From Jiangella alba (GTDB taxonomy: Bacteria; Actinomycetota; Actinomycetes; Jiangellales; Jiangellaceae): 64,000 nucleotides of DNA. The notes beneath the pieces are model-generated. The model saw only the letters and a list, made by a program, of their open reading frames with translations, ran no database searches and was not told the DNA's origin. The position numbers were made by a program, and so were the translations under genes. Positions 35,792 through 44,841 of the stretch are shown here, in pieces. Location: contig NZ_FNUC01000004.1 in assembly GCF_900106035.1 (NCBI RefSeq), positions 372,001-436,000 of the forward strand, read 5' to 3'. Every line of letters starts with the position of its first letter. The first letter of the stretch is position 1.

Positions 35792-36721
35792 TCAGGCCGG
35801 GAACAGCTCCGGGAGCAGCCGGTTCGCGTCAGCGCGGGCCGGCGCGACGGCGTCGTCGGGCGCCGACGACGCGGGCCAGCGCAGCGTCGTGCCGATGTCG
35901 GCCCAGCCGCCGACCGTGGCGAGGAACTTGTCGAGCGCCGGGTTGGACAGCCCGGCGGCCTGCAGCGGGGCGATGTGCCGGCGGAAGAACTCGGCGATGC
36001 GCGCCTCGACGTCCAGCGCGCCCGGCGGGTCCGTCGTCATCATGCGGTACCAGGCGACGGCGCCGCGCGGCGACATCGCGGCGACGTTGGAGTAGCTGCC
36101 GTGCGCGCCGCGGGCGAGGCCCGTCGCCAGCAGGTGGCCGGGCACGAAGACGGACAGATCGCCGGCCAGCTCGGCCATCGCGGCGTACCAGCCGTCGTCG
36201 CCACCGGCCATCTTCACGCCGATCAGCGACGGCGTCGCGGCGGCGGCGCGGGCCAGCAGCTCCGGCCCGACCGGCGTCTTCGCGTGCGGCGGGTTGTAGA
36301 GCACCAGCGGCACCGGCCCCGCCGCCTCGGCCGCGCCGGCCAGGAAGCGCACCACCTCGTCGTCGTTGAGCGGCACCCAGTCGGGCAGGATCACCTGGAC
36401 GGCGCCCGGCTCCAGCGCCGCGGCCCGGCGGATCCGGCCCATCATCACCGGCGTGGCCGGGTGCGACGCCCCGAGCTGGAACGGCAGCCCGGCCGCCTCG
36501 CACAGCGTCGCCAGCACGTCGTTGACGTGGTCGAACTCGGCCTCGTCGATGGCGTGGAACTCGCCCGCGGTGCCGTGTGCGTAGACGCCGTCGACGCCGC
36601 TGGCGATCAGTGCGTCGACCTGCGCGGCCAGCCTCGCCCAGTCGACGTCGCCGCCGTCACGGAGCGGCAGCAGCACCGTCCCCCACACGCCCCTGACATC
36701 GACCGCCCGCAGCGCCTTCAT
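35792..36721 (-). CDS. Dihydrodipicolinate synthase (DapA) family aldolase
   Basis: This 309-aa TIM-barrel protein starts at ATG 36721 (MKALRAVDVRG). It has YAHGTAGEF in place of the usual GTTGE loop, the catalytic Tyr in LVLYNPPHAKTP and the Schiff-base Lys in LIGVKMAGGDDG. The family covers lysine biosynthesis and many sugar-acid aldolases or dehydratases; with no lysine genes nearby, a catabolic pyruvate- or keto-acid aldolase is more likely. The start codon has a TAGGGT -10 box 7 bp upstream, suggesting a leaderless mRNA. Confidence 0.85.
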   Translation of the reverse strand: MKALRAVDVRGVWGTVLLPLRDGGDVDWARLAAQVDALIASGVDGVYAHGTAGEFHAIDEAEFDHVNDVLATLCEAAGLPFQLGASHPATPVMMGRIRRAAALEPGAVQVILPDWVPLNDDEVVRFLAGAAEAAGPVPLVLYNPPHAKTPVGPELLARAAAATPSLIGVKMAGGDDGWYAAMAELAGDLSVFVPGHLLATGLARGAHGSYSNVAAMSPRGAVAWYRMMTTDPPGALDVEARIAEFFRRHIAPLQAAGLSNPALDKFLATVGGWADIGTTLRWPASSAPDDAVAPARADANRLLPELFPA

Positions 36722-36728
36722 GCCGACG

Positions 36729-36734
36729 ACCCTA
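36729..36734 (-). promoter_or_regulatory. -10 box for the DapA-family gene
   Basis: On the minus strand this reads TAGGGT, 7 bp before the start codon at 36721. Only 31 bp separate this start from the divergent epimerase start. Confidence 0.5.
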
Positions 36735-36752
36735 GACGGCCATGATGGGCGC

Positions 36753-37721
36753 ATGCGCATCGTCGTCGTCGGCGGGACCGGTCATGTCGGCACGTACCTG
36801 ATCCCGCGGCTGGTCGCCGCCGGGCACCAGGTCGTCAACCTCAGCCGCGGCACGCGGCGCCCATACGCCGAGCATCCGGCGTGGGAGCAGGTCGAGCAGC
36901 TGACCGTCGACCGCGAGGCCGAGGACCGCGCCGGGACGTTCGCCGGCCGGGTCGCGGACCTCGCGCCGGACGTCGTCGTCGACATGGTCTGCTTCACCGA
37001 GGAGTCGGCCCGCCAGCTGGTCGACGGGCTGCGCGGGCGGGTGGCGCACCTGGTGCACTGCGGCTCGATCTGGATGCACGGCCCGAGCCGGTCGATCCCG
37101 CTGCGCGAGGACAGCGAGACCGTGCCGTTCGGTGACTACGGCGTGCGGAAGGCGGCCATCGCGCGGCTGCTGCTGGACGAGACCGCACGCGGCGGGCTGG
37201 TGACGACGTCGCTGCACCCCGGGCACATCAGCGGGCCGGGCTGGCACCCGATCAACCCGCTGGGCAACCTCGACCCGGCGGTGTGGACGGCGCTGGCGTC
37301 CGGTGCGCCGCTGGCCGTCCCGGGCATCGGGGCCGAGCTGCTGCACCACGTCCACGCCGACGACGTCGCGCAGGGCTTCCAGCTGGCGATCGAGCGACGC
37401 GACGCCGCGGCCGGCCAGGCGTTCCACGTCACGGCGCCGTCGGCGCTGACCGTCCGCGGGTTCGCCGGGTACGCGGCGTCGTGGTTCGGCCGCGAGCCGG
37501 CGCTGGAGTTCGTCGGCTGGGACGAGTTCCGCGCCGGCACCACGCCCGAGTACGCGGAGCAGAGCTGGGAGCACCTGTCGCGCAGCCAGTTCGCGTCCAG
37601 CGACAAGGCCCGCCGCGCACTCGGCTACGCCCCGCGGTACGCGCCGGAGGAGGCGGTCCGCGAGGCGGTCGAGTGGCTGGCGGGCCACGGCGAGCTCGAC
37701 GTCGAGCTCAGCGCCGGATGA
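36753..37721 (+). CDS. NAD-dependent epimerase/dehydratase family protein
   Basis: This 322-aa extended SDR starts at ATG 36753 (MRIVVVGGTGHVGTYL), giving the GxxGxxG dinucleotide loop at the very N-terminus. The catalytic YxxxK is in DYGVRKAAI, and HHVHADDVAQGF matches the C-terminal substrate part. It is divergent from the DapA-family gene, a common layout for sugar-acid catabolism. Its last 14 bp overlap the converging DUF1772 gene. Substrate unknown. Confidence 0.88.
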   Translation: MRIVVVGGTGHVGTYLIPRLVAAGHQVVNLSRGTRRPYAEHPAWEQVEQLTVDREAEDRAGTFAGRVADLAPDVVVDMVCFTEESARQLVDGLRGRVAHLVHCGSIWMHGPSRSIPLREDSETVPFGDYGVRKAAIARLLLDETARGGLVTTSLHPGHISGPGWHPINPLGNLDPAVWTALASGAPLAVPGIGAELLHHVHADDVAQGFQLAIERRDAAAGQAFHVTAPSALTVRGFAGYAASWFGREPALEFVGWDEFRAGTTPEYAEQSWEHLSRSQFASSDKARRALGYAPRYAPEEAVREAVEWLAGHGELDVELSAG

Positions 37722-38193
37722 GGTAGGTCGCGAACAGCACCACCGACGCCGTCGAGCTGACCAGCCGGACGTGGTTCCAGCCGGTCCAGCGGGACAGGTA
37801 GCGCTCCCAGACCTCGGCCCCGGCGGCGCTGCCCGGGTCGGCGGCGGCGAGCTGGTCGTTGAGCGGGACGTTGAACGCCATCGTCACGGCGAAGGTCCCG
37901 ACGAGGATGACGAGCGCGGCGGCCAGCAGCAGCCCGGACGCCGGCCGGTCCAGCCGGAGGAACGTCGCGACCGTCAGGCCGAGCGAGACCAGCGCCGTCC
38001 CGCCGAAGGCGAGCCCGAACAGCGGGTTCAGGATGACGACGTTGATCTCCTGCATCGCGGCGATCGCTTCGGGAACGGGGCGGTTCGCCAGCGCCGGCAT
38101 CAGCGCGACGGAGCAGAAGAACCACATCCCGGCCATGAGGGCGCTGCCGGTGATCGCGATGACGGTGGCGGTGGTCTCGAGGCGGTCCGACAT
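37708..38193 (-). CDS. DUF1772 (anthrone-oxygenase-like) membrane protein
   Basis: This 161-aa protein has four predicted membrane spans. ALMAGMWFFCSVALMPALA and the conserved FNVPLNDQLAA plus RWTGWNHVRLVSS blocks are typical of DUF1772. Some family members oxygenate anthrones in polyketide pathways; many are of unknown role. The start ATG 38193 has AAAGGAGA. It lies 35 bp downstream of an NmrA-like gene and is probably in the same operon. Confidence 0.87.
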   Translation of the reverse strand: MSDRLETTATVIAITGSALMAGMWFFCSVALMPALANRPVPEAIAAMQEINVVILNPLFGLAFGGTALVSLGLTVATFLRLDRPASGLLLAAALVILVGTFAVTMAFNVPLNDQLAAADPGSAAGAEVWERYLSRWTGWNHVRLVSSTASVVLFATYLIRR

Positions 38194-38228
38194 GGCCGGG
38201 TCTCCTTTGCTGTCTCGGTGGGGTGTGG

Positions 38229-39050
38229 TCAGGCGGTCCACGCGCCGCGGGCGGCGGCTTCGCGGGCGTAGTCGGAGAAGTCCTTCGGCGCGCGGCCCAG
38301 GGCCCGCTGGACCCCGTCGCTCAGGTGCGCGTTGCGGCCGTCGAGGACCTCGCCGAACAGGTAGCCGACCAGCCAGGCGACCTCGGCCGGCAGGTCCGCG
38401 TGCGCCAGCGCCGCGACGTAGTCCTCGTGCGCGACCGGGATGAAGGCGATCTCGCGCCCGCTGGCCTTCGCGATCTCGGCGACCGCCTCGGCGAAGGTCA
38501 GCATCCGCGGCCCGGTCAGCTCGTACACCTCGCCGGCGTGGCCGTCCTCCGTCAGCGCCGCCACCGCGACGTCCGCGATGTCGTCGGCGTCGACGAACGG
38601 CTCCGGCACGTCGCCGGCCGGCAGCGCGACCTCGCCGGCGAGGATCGGGTCGAGCAGGTAGCCCTCGTCGAAGTTCTGGTTGAACCAGGAGCAGCGGACG
38701 ATCGTCCACTCCAGCCCGGACGCCTGCACGACCTTCTCGGTGGCCTCCGCCTCCTCCTCGCCGCGCCCGGACAGCAGCACCAGCCGCTGGACGCCGGCGT
38801 CGCGGGCGGCCTCGGCCAGTTCCTTGACCAGGTCGGCGGAGCCGGGGATGGCGATGTCGGGGTAGTACGCGATGTAGACCCGGTCGACGCCGGCCAGCGC
38901 GGCCGGCCACGTCGTGCGGTCGGTCCAGTCGAACGGGATCTCCGCCGACCGCGAGCCGACGCGGAACGTGGCGCCGCGGGCCGTGAGGCGTTCGATGACC
39001 CTGCGGCCGGTCTTGCCGGTGCCGCCGAGGACGAGGCTGGTGGCGTTCAT
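38229..39050 (-). CDS. NmrA-like NAD(P)H-binding protein
   Basis: This 273-aa protein starts at ATG 39050 behind GGAGCAC. LVLGGTGKTGRRVIERL is the nucleotide loop, DVPEPFVDADDIADVAV and YELTGPRMLTFAEAV match the NmrA/SDR_a5 family. It may be a quinone or NADPH-linked reductase or a redox sensor. It is divergent from an AraC-type regulator, its likely controller, and precedes the DUF1772 gene. Confidence 0.88.
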   Translation of the reverse strand: MNATSLVLGGTGKTGRRVIERLTARGATFRVGSRSAEIPFDWTDRTTWPAALAGVDRVYIAYYPDIAIPGSADLVKELAEAARDAGVQRLVLLSGRGEEEAEATEKVVQASGLEWTIVRCSWFNQNFDEGYLLDPILAGEVALPAGDVPEPFVDADDIADVAVAALTEDGHAGEVYELTGPRMLTFAEAVAEIAKASGREIAFIPVAHEDYVAALAHADLPAEVAWLVGYLFGEVLDGRNAHLSDGVQRALGRAPKDFSDYAREAAARGAWTA

Positions 39051-39184
39051 GGTGTGCTCCCTGTGTCGGTGTGTGCTTGCTTGTCGTCCAGTCAAGCAGC
39101 GCTGATCCGGCGGATCTATGACTGCACAGCCACCTTTCATGCTCATTCGTCCAGCCACTCTGGATGTCTGGGCATAGAGAGGTG

Positions 39185-39190
39185 GATACT
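39185..39190 (+). promoter_or_regulatory. -10 box for AraC-type regulator
   Basis: GATACT ends 6 bp before ATG 39197; with no ribosome site this suggests a leaderless mRNA. In the same 146-bp divergent region, GCTTG (39079-39083) and CAAGC (39093-39097) form an inverted repeat that could be an AraC site. Confidence 0.4.
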
Positions 39191-39196
39191 CGTCTC

Positions 39197-40183
39197 ATGA
39201 CGACGACGCCGGACCACTGGGCGCCCACCGACCCGCTCGGCGAGGCGCTGCACCAGATGCGCATGAACGGCGCGTTCTACTGCCGTTCCGAACTGAGCGC
39301 CCCCTGGGGCATGACGATGCCGGCCATGCCGGGCCACATCTGGTTCCACATCGTGACGTCGGGACCGGCGTGGCTGCAGACGGAGGACGCGCCGCCGCGC
39401 GCGCTGCTCCCGGGCGAGCTGGCGCTGGTCCCGCACGGGCGCGGGCACCTGATCCTCGGCGCGCCCGGCGCGCCGGCACCGAGCGTCATGGACCTCGAAC
39501 GCGTGACCGCCACCGAGCGGTACGAACTGATCCGCCACGGCGGTGGCGGCGACCCGACGACGCTGATCTGCGGCGCCGTCCGGTTCGACCACCCGGCCGC
39601 GCGCAAGCTCGTCGAGGCGCTGCCCGACACCATCCACGTCGAGGTCGGCGGGTCGCCGCAGCAGGAGTGGATGCAGAGCACGCTGCGGCTGATGTCGGCC
39701 GAGGCGCAGCACCTGCGGCCCGGCGGCGAGGAGGTCATCACCCGGCTCGGCGACATCCTGGTGATCCAGGCCATCCGGGCATGGCTCGAGACCGACCCCG
39801 CCGCCCGCACCGGCTGGCTCGGCGCGCTGCACGACGAGCAGATCGGCCGGGCCATCTCACTGATCCACCAGCAGCCCGACCGCGACTGGTCGGTGGCCAG
39901 CCTCGCGGCCGAGCTGGCGATGTCGCGGTCGGCGTTCGCCGACCGGTTCACCAAGGTGGTCGGCGAGCCGGTCATGCAGTACCTGACGACGTGGCGCATG
40001 AACCTCGCGCTCGACGCGCTGCGCTCCGAGCAGGCGACGGCGGCGCAGCTGGCGCGGCGGCTCGGCTACCGCTCCGAAGCCGCCTTCGCCCGCGCCTTCA
40101 AACGCGTCGTGGGTCTCCCGCCCGGGGCGGCCAAACGCGGCAGCCTGCCGGTCGTCCCCAGCCCCACGCCACCGGGCGCCTAG
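39197..40183 (+). CDS. AraC family transcriptional regulator
   Basis: This 328-aa protein has an N-terminal cupin (HIWFHIVTSG, GELALVPHGRGHLI; AraC_binding_2/cupin_6 type) and a C-terminal double helix-turn-helix (WSVASLAAELAMSRSAFADRF, AAQLARRLGYRSEAAFARAFKR). It likely regulates the divergent NmrA-like and DUF1772 genes, perhaps in response to a small aromatic or aldehyde. Its last 4 bp overlap the converging RibD-like gene. Confidence 0.93.
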   Translation: MTTTPDHWAPTDPLGEALHQMRMNGAFYCRSELSAPWGMTMPAMPGHIWFHIVTSGPAWLQTEDAPPRALLPGELALVPHGRGHLILGAPGAPAPSVMDLERVTATERYELIRHGGGGDPTTLICGAVRFDHPAARKLVEALPDTIHVEVGGSPQQEWMQSTLRLMSAEAQHLRPGGEEVITRLGDILVIQAIRAWLETDPAARTGWLGALHDEQIGRAISLIHQQPDRDWSVASLAAELAMSRSAFADRFTKVVGEPVMQYLTTWRMNLALDALRSEQATAAQLARRLGYRSEAAFARAFKRVVGLPPGAAKRGSLPVVPSPTPPGA

Positions 40184-40719
40184 GCGCGGACCACCCGGTA
40201 GCGCAGCACCGTCCCGGTGGCCTCGACGAGTTCGAGGTCGACGCGGCCACGGCCGGGGCCGCCGTAGAGCCGGACGCCGTCGCCGAGGAGCAGCGGCGCG
40301 ATGTGCACCAGCAACTCGTCGACCAGCCCGGCCTCGACGCACTGCAGCACGACGTCGGCGCCGAGCACCAGCAGGTCGCCGTCGCCGGCGGCGGCCTGCG
40401 CCGTCGCCACGGCGGCGCGGATGTCGCCGGACAGGAACGTCGGCGCGCCGGCCGGCAGCGGCTCGGCCGGCGGGTGCGTCGTCAGCACGAACTCGGGGCC
40501 GGACCACGCGCCCTCGAACGCCTCGCCGCTGCCCTTGCCGACGTCGCGCTGCCCGACGTCGTAGGTGTGCCGGCCGCTGAGGATGGCGCCGACGCGCGGC
40601 ACGACGTCGGACGAGGACTCCGGCGGCGCCGGCTGCTCGAACACCCAGTCCATGTCGTGCTCGGGCCCGGCGATGAAGCCGTCGACCGACATCGTCACGT
40701 GCCACAACACCCTGCTCAT
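40180..40719 (-). CDS. RibD C-terminal/dihydrofolate reductase-like family protein
   Basis: This 179-aa protein opens LWHVTMSVDGFIAGPEHDMDW, contains GAILSGRHTYDVG and ends with DLLVLGADVVLQCVEAGLVDELLVHIAP, the RibD_C fold. It should bind NADPH. Members are widespread stand-alone proteins with mostly unknown substrates; classical folate reduction is unlikely. Confidence 0.9.
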   Translation of the reverse strand: MSRVLWHVTMSVDGFIAGPEHDMDWVFEQPAPPESSSDVVPRVGAILSGRHTYDVGQRDVGKGSGEAFEGAWSGPEFVLTTHPPAEPLPAGAPTFLSGDIRAAVATAQAAAGDGDLLVLGADVVLQCVEAGLVDELLVHIAPLLLGDGVRLYGGPGRGRVDLELVEATGTVLRYRVVRA

Positions 40720-40763
40720 GGCCCGAACCTATCGGGCCATGAGCAGGGTCGAGCCGCCGGGAC

Positions 40764-42689
40764 TCAGCCGGCGTCCTGCTGGCGGTACGAGTACAGGTCG
40801 CCGCCGTCGAGGTGGAAGCGCAGCGACACCGTGCGGCCCTCGAGGTCCGCCCAGACCCCGACCCGCCAGCGGGCCAGGTGATCGACGCGGTCGCCGATGA
40901 TCGGGCGGGCCTGGCCGGCGCCGAACCCGGGGATCGGCACGCCGTTCTCGTCCAGGACCTCCACCCGCAGCGAACCGCGCTTGTCCAGCGCGGCGTTGAG
41001 CCGCAGCTCGTCGCCGGTCGCCACGAACGGCGTCGTGGTGGCGGTGCCGGGCCGGTCGCCGCCGTTGACCAGCGACGCGAACCCGTCGCGGCGCCACCGC
41101 GCCAGCCCGACGGCGGCCTGCCGGTCGGTGGTGCCGTGCCAGCCGTTCCACGCGCCGTAGTAGAGCAGCAGCTCGTCGCCGGACTCGATCAGCGCGCTGG
41201 ACGTGAAGACCATGCCGTAGTCCCACGATCCCGGCACCCCGCGCGGGATCACCGGGCGGCGGTCGTCGCGCTGCCAGGCGCGCAGGTCGTCGCTGAAGGC
41301 CAGCTGGACGTCGATCGGCCCGTCGCCGGCGGTGCCCGCCTCACCCGCCCCGGCGTAGGAGTACATCCACGGGAAGCCCACGTAGCGGCCCTCGTACGGC
41401 ACCACCGGCATGCCGTAGACCTGCGCGTTCTCCAGCCCGTTGCCGACGGCCTGCTGCTGGTCGCGCTCGTCGGCCTCGAAGATCAGCTCCGGCTCGGTCC
41501 AGGTCTCGAAGTCGGTGCTGGTCGACAGGAACACCGCCCGCCGGCCGTCGGTGTGCGGCTGCTTCCACGTCACCGTGTACAGGCCGGTGTTCGGGTCGTG
41601 GAACATGTTCGCGACGTCCGCGCCGTCGTCGACCGGGTTGCAGTCGCACGGCGTCCACCGCAGCCCGTCGGGCGAGAAGTAGACCGTGTAGCCGCGTTCG
41701 GGGCCGTACTCGAACGCGAGCATCTTGTAGCGGCGGTCCGGATCGGGGTCGGCCGCGTCCTTGATCACCGTCGGGCTGTGCATGGTGCCGACGATGTTGT
41801 TGTCCGTCGAGCCGTCGTACTCGACCAGCCCGAGCGACGGCTTCGTCCAGGTCCGCCCGTCGGGCGACGTCGCGTAGAGGGTGAAGTAGTCGCCGATCTC
41901 GCGGTTGTAGGCGTGGTACCAGAGCTTGTGCACGCCGTCGTCGACGATGGCGGTGCCGTACACGTAGACGTTGTCCGACTCCCACGGCTCGGTCGGCGTG
42001 ATGAGCGGCTGCTCCGTCGTCTCGGCCTCGTGCACGACCCGGCCCACCTGGTCCATCGACGCGACGCGGTCGAGGTCGTGGAAGAGCTGCACCTGCGTGC
42101 CGATGCCGGGGTCGGGCGGCGCGTAGCCGGGATCGAGCGCGGCGTCGTCGGCGAGGCTCACGCCGGTCGTCGTGGACGATCCGTACAGCAGCACGGTGGC
42201 CGCCACCGTGCCGTTCGGCGCCGTGGCCGACACCGTCGTCTGGGTCCAGTCGGCGGCGGGAGCGGGCGCGACGTGCCGCTCGGTGATGCGGGTGCCGGCC
42301 GCGTTCCAGAACTCGAGGTAGAACCAGGCGGCGGCGCCGCTCACGCTGCGGTACCAGACCGACCCGGTGACGGTGGCGCCCGGCCGGGTCGTCACCGGCG
42401 TGCTGCGCAGCGCGATGGCCTGGCCACTGGGGTTGGTGATCTCGACGGCCCGTTCGCCGGTCCGGGCGGTGTCGACGACGGCGAGCGTCTGGGCGCGGGT
42501 CTCGTCGAGGATCCACTGGGCCGGGCGGTCGCCGTCCAGCTCCTCGAACGACGGGTTGGGCAGCGCCGCGACGGGTTCCGGCGCGACGTTCTCGGCGGCG
42601 GCCTGCTGCGCCGCGGCGGGGACGAGGAACGGCAGGATCAGGGCGAGGGCGGCGACCACGGGCCGCCGGCGGAGAGCTCGGAGCGACAT
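40764..42689 (-). CDS. Secreted glycoside hydrolase-like protein with five-bladed propeller (GH43/GH32-like) and N-terminal carbohydrate-binding domain
   Basis: This 641-aa protein starts at ATG 42689 behind GAGGAGG and has a signal peptide (MSLRALRRRPVVAALALI). Residues about 45-190 form a CenC-like beta-sandwich (LPNPSFEELDGDRPAQWILD). The rest is a five-bladed propeller (VYVYGTAIVDDGVHKLWYHA, YTVYFSPDGLRWTPCDC, AFSDDLRAWQRDD) with a C-terminal beta-sandwich (LRVEVLDENGVPIPGF). It is probably an extracellular exo-glycosidase; I cannot name the family or substrate with certainty. It is a single-gene unit. Confidence 0.82.
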   Translation of the reverse strand: MSLRALRRRPVVAALALILPFLVPAAAQQAAAENVAPEPVAALPNPSFEELDGDRPAQWILDETRAQTLAVVDTARTGERAVEITNPSGQAIALRSTPVTTRPGATVTGSVWYRSVSGAAAWFYLEFWNAAGTRITERHVAPAPAADWTQTTVSATAPNGTVAATVLLYGSSTTTGVSLADDAALDPGYAPPDPGIGTQVQLFHDLDRVASMDQVGRVVHEAETTEQPLITPTEPWESDNVYVYGTAIVDDGVHKLWYHAYNREIGDYFTLYATSPDGRTWTKPSLGLVEYDGSTDNNIVGTMHSPTVIKDAADPDPDRRYKMLAFEYGPERGYTVYFSPDGLRWTPCDCNPVDDGADVANMFHDPNTGLYTVTWKQPHTDGRRAVFLSTSTDFETWTEPELIFEADERDQQQAVGNGLENAQVYGMPVVPYEGRYVGFPWMYSYAGAGEAGTAGDGPIDVQLAFSDDLRAWQRDDRRPVIPRGVPGSWDYGMVFTSSALIESGDELLLYYGAWNGWHGTTDRQAAVGLARWRRDGFASLVNGGDRPGTATTTPFVATGDELRLNAALDKRGSLRVEVLDENGVPIPGFGAGQARPIIGDRVDHLARWRVGVWADLEGRTVSLRFHLDGGDLYSYRQQDAG

Positions 42690-42716
42690 CGAACCTCCTC
42701 GGTCGGGGTGCCCGCC

Positions 42717-42745
42717 ATGCAACAGAGAACGACATTCCATGTCAA
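42717..42745 (-). promoter_or_regulatory. Promoter with overlapping palindrome for the propeller glycosidase
   Basis: On the minus strand a perfect -35 TTGACA (42745-42740) is followed after 17 bp by TTGCAT (42722-42717). The -35 overlaps the inverted repeat GACAT-TCC-ATGTC (42731-42743), a plausible repressor site. Confidence 0.5.
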
Positions 42746-42830
42746 TGCGTCTGTCACCCTCTGAAATCGCCTGTCCTGGGCGGCATCGCCTGGAAGACCT
42801 TTCCAGGCTCCTTGGTGGCAGGCTGGGGGC

Positions 42831-43208
42831 ATGGCCTACGACGAAGGGCTGGCCGCCCGCATCCGCGACATCGTCGCCGAACGCCTCGACGTCACCGAGA
42901 AGCGCATGTTCGGTGGCCTCGCGTTCCTGGTCAACGGCAACCTCGCCTGCGGTGTCCACCACGACGACCTCATGGTCCGGCTGCCCGCCGACGAGCACGA
43001 GGCGGCGCTCGGCGAGCCCGGAGCGAAGCCGTTCGACTTCACCGGCCGGCCGATGAAGGGCTGGCTGGTGGTCGACGCCGCCGCACTGGCCGAGGACGAC
43101 GACCTGAACCGCTGGGTCGGCCGCGGCGTCGCCCTCGCCGGCTCTCTCCCGCCGAAATCGCCGAAGCCGTCCCGGCAGGGGGGAAGGTATGGCCCGCCCT
43201 CGAGATGA
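42831..43208 (+). CDS. TfoX/Sxy N-terminal domain protein
   Basis: This 125-aa protein has the TfoX_N core: RIRDIVAERLDVTEKRMFGGLAFLVNG split over the first 40 residues, DDLMVRLP and GRPMKGWLVVD. In gammaproteobacteria TfoX controls competence, but the many small actinobacterial copies have no known role. The basic, Pro-rich tail (KSPKPSRQGGRYG) is probably disordered. Confidence 0.88.
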   Translation: MAYDEGLAARIRDIVAERLDVTEKRMFGGLAFLVNGNLACGVHHDDLMVRLPADEHEAALGEPGAKPFDFTGRPMKGWLVVDAAALAEDDDLNRWVGRGVALAGSLPPKSPKPSRQGGRYGPPSR

Positions 43209-43258
43209 GGCACGTCCTAGACCCGGCCCGCCGCCCGCCGGGCGTACTGTTCCGGCGC

Positions 43259-43295
43259 GGTGACCTCAGCGCCAACTGTTGGCACGGGTGTCACC
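43259..43295. terminator. Degenerate copy of the long palindromic element
   Basis: GGTGACCTCAGCGCCAAC then T then GTTGGCACGGGTGTCACC: the left arm is identical to the element at 54854-54904 and the right arm has drifted at four positions, leaving two stems (GCCAAC/GTTGGC and GGTGAC/GTCACC). It lies between converging genes, as does the perfect copy. Confidence 0.6.
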
Positions 43296-43323
43296 CCGCC
43301 GCACTCCACCACCCCGGGGCCCG

Positions 43324-43368
43324 CAGCTGATCTGCACCGCCGAGGGCATGCCCATCGTCTGGGGACTG
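43324..43368 (+). pseudogene. Short transposase-like remnant
   Basis: The frame reads QLICTAEGMPIVWGL, which resembles a conserved strand of IS982-like transposases (expected continuation ANPK), but the similarity stops after about 15 codons and the frame ends soon after. No inverted repeats were found. This is from memory of the family and is weak. Confidence 0.3.
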
Positions 43369-43536
43369 GACCTTCGTCACCGGCCTGCGCGCACCTGATC
43401 CGCCCGACCGCAAGGACGAGCCACCAGACCGGGCCCACCGGCCCGACACGGCCTCCCCACCTTACGGGCGGGCGCCGACAGACTCGCTCGGCGCGGGCGG
43501 TCAGCCGAGACGGCCGAAACTGCCCCGGGCAGCGGC

Positions 43537-44841
43537 TCACCACACCGGTTCCGGGCGCCCCTCACCGATGCCGCGCAGCCGGTCCCGGTGCGCGACGACC
43601 CGCCGGAAGATCTCGGCCAGCATGTCCGGGAACCGCGGGTCGCGCAGGAACTTCGTGTGCACGAACACCGCCCGCTCGACCACCCGCGCCGACATCTCGT
43701 ACGAGAACGGCACGCCGTCGGCCCACTGCCGCCACGCCGGGTCCAGGTGCGTCGGCGTGAACCCCGCCTCGGCCCAGACGCCCTCGGCGGCCAGCGTGAC
43801 GCGCAGGTCCTTCGGCGTCAGGCCGAGCGACGACTCCAGCGCCTCGGTGCAGGACAGGTACAGCGCGAAGAACGGCGGGTACTCGGCGTCCGGCGGCGGG
43901 TTCCACAGCACCGGCTCCGGGAACAGGCCGGGATCGGCGACGAGCTCGCGGATGAGGCGGCGGTTCTCGCGCATCACCAGCCGCGCGTGCAGCGCCCGCA
44001 GCCACTGCACCAGCAGCAGCGCCGCCGGCTGCTCCCCCATGCGCTGGTTCCCGGCCATCATCGGGGCGACCTCGGCGTACGGGATCGGGTCGAGCCGGCC
44101 GGGCCCGGTGCCGCAGTCGGTGTCGGCCCGCATCAGCGCGGCCAGCTCCGGGTCGTCGGTCAGCGTCAGCCCGCCCTCGCAGGACGGCGCCGCCTTGCCG
44201 CCGCCCTGCCCGGACAGCGACGCCGTCGGCGCGCCCGCGCCGTCGTACCGGGCCGCGCCGCCCAGCGCGTTGTCGTGGTGGACGACGACGTCGTGCTCGC
44301 GGCCCAGCGCGGCGAACCGGTCGATCGCGCCGAAGTTGCCGTACATCGTCGCGGGAACGACGGCCAGCACGCGATCGGCGTGCGCGGCGAGGTAGGACGC
44401 CACCACGTCCTCGTCCATCGTCGCGTCCAGCTTGGCCGGGACGGGCACCAGCCGCGGCGCCCGCCCCAGCTGCGCCGCCACGCCGAGCGTCACGCCGTGG
44501 TGCGCCGACGCGTGCGTGAGGTCGGCGACCAGCACCTCGTCGCGGCCATGGGCCCAGGACGCTCCGCGCGCGAGCAGCTGCGCCCGCAGCCCGCTCGCGA
44601 TCGCCAGCGTGCCGTTGGGCTGCCCGACGCCGTAGCGGTGCCCGGTCGTGTCGGCGACGACCTGCTCGAGTACCGCCCGCCACTTCGCCGGGTGGTTCGC
44701 GTAGCCGACCCACTGCCCGCCCTCGGTCACCTCGGCGAGGAAGGCGCTCTCGACCCCGCCCACCTCCGGCCAGGCCGGGTCGTTCGCGGCCGTCACGACG
44801 GGCGGACCACCCAGCACGGCGGGCAGCGCGACGGCGGTCAT
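43537..44841 (-). CDS. DegT/DnrJ/EryC1/StrS family PLP-dependent enzyme
   Basis: This 434-aa protein starts at ATG 44841 behind CGGAGG. DegT landmarks are GHRYGVGQPNGTLAIASGL, the PLP-contacting Asp in VVHHDNALGGAA (near 189), the probable Schiff-base Lys near 216 (GQGGGKAAPSCEGGLTLTD) and NQRMGEQPAALLLVQWL. Family members are sugar aminotransferases or, less often, dehydratases. It overlaps the enolase-superfamily gene by 4 bp. In a catabolic operon it may remove an amino group from an amino sugar or aminocyclitol rather than build one. Confidence 0.86.
   Translation of the reverse strand: MTAVALPAVLGGPPVVTAANDPAWPEVGGVESAFLAEVTEGGQWVGYANHPAKWRAVLEQVVADTTGHRYGVGQPNGTLAIASGLRAQLLARGASWAHGRDEVLVADLTHASAHHGVTLGVAAQLGRAPRLVPVPAKLDATMDEDVVASYLAAHADRVLAVVPATMYGNFGAIDRFAALGREHDVVVHHDNALGGAARYDGAGAPTASLSGQGGGKAAPSCEGGLTLTDDPELAALMRADTDCGTGPGRLDPIPYAEVAPMMAGNQRMGEQPAALLLVQWLRALHARLVMRENRRLIRELVADPGLFPEPVLWNPPPDAEYPPFFALYLSCTEALESSLGLTPKDLRVTLAAEGVWAEAGFTPTHLDPAWRQWADGVPFSYEMSARVVERAVFVHTKFLRDPRFPDMLAEIFRRVVAHRDRLRGIGEGRPEPVW

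Larger units (their letters stand above)
43209..43536. other. 328-bp non-coding space between converging genes
   Basis: No open frame here has convincing codon use or a known family. It holds a degenerate copy of the long palindrome found at 54854 and a short transposase-like remnant, both listed separately. I see nothing else in it. Confidence 0.6.

Noticed and set aside
43217..43543. A roughly 108-codon minus-strand frame in the 43.2-43.5 kb space
   Set aside because: Arg/Pro/Gly-rich with no ribosome site, and it crosses the palindrome and transposase-like scar.
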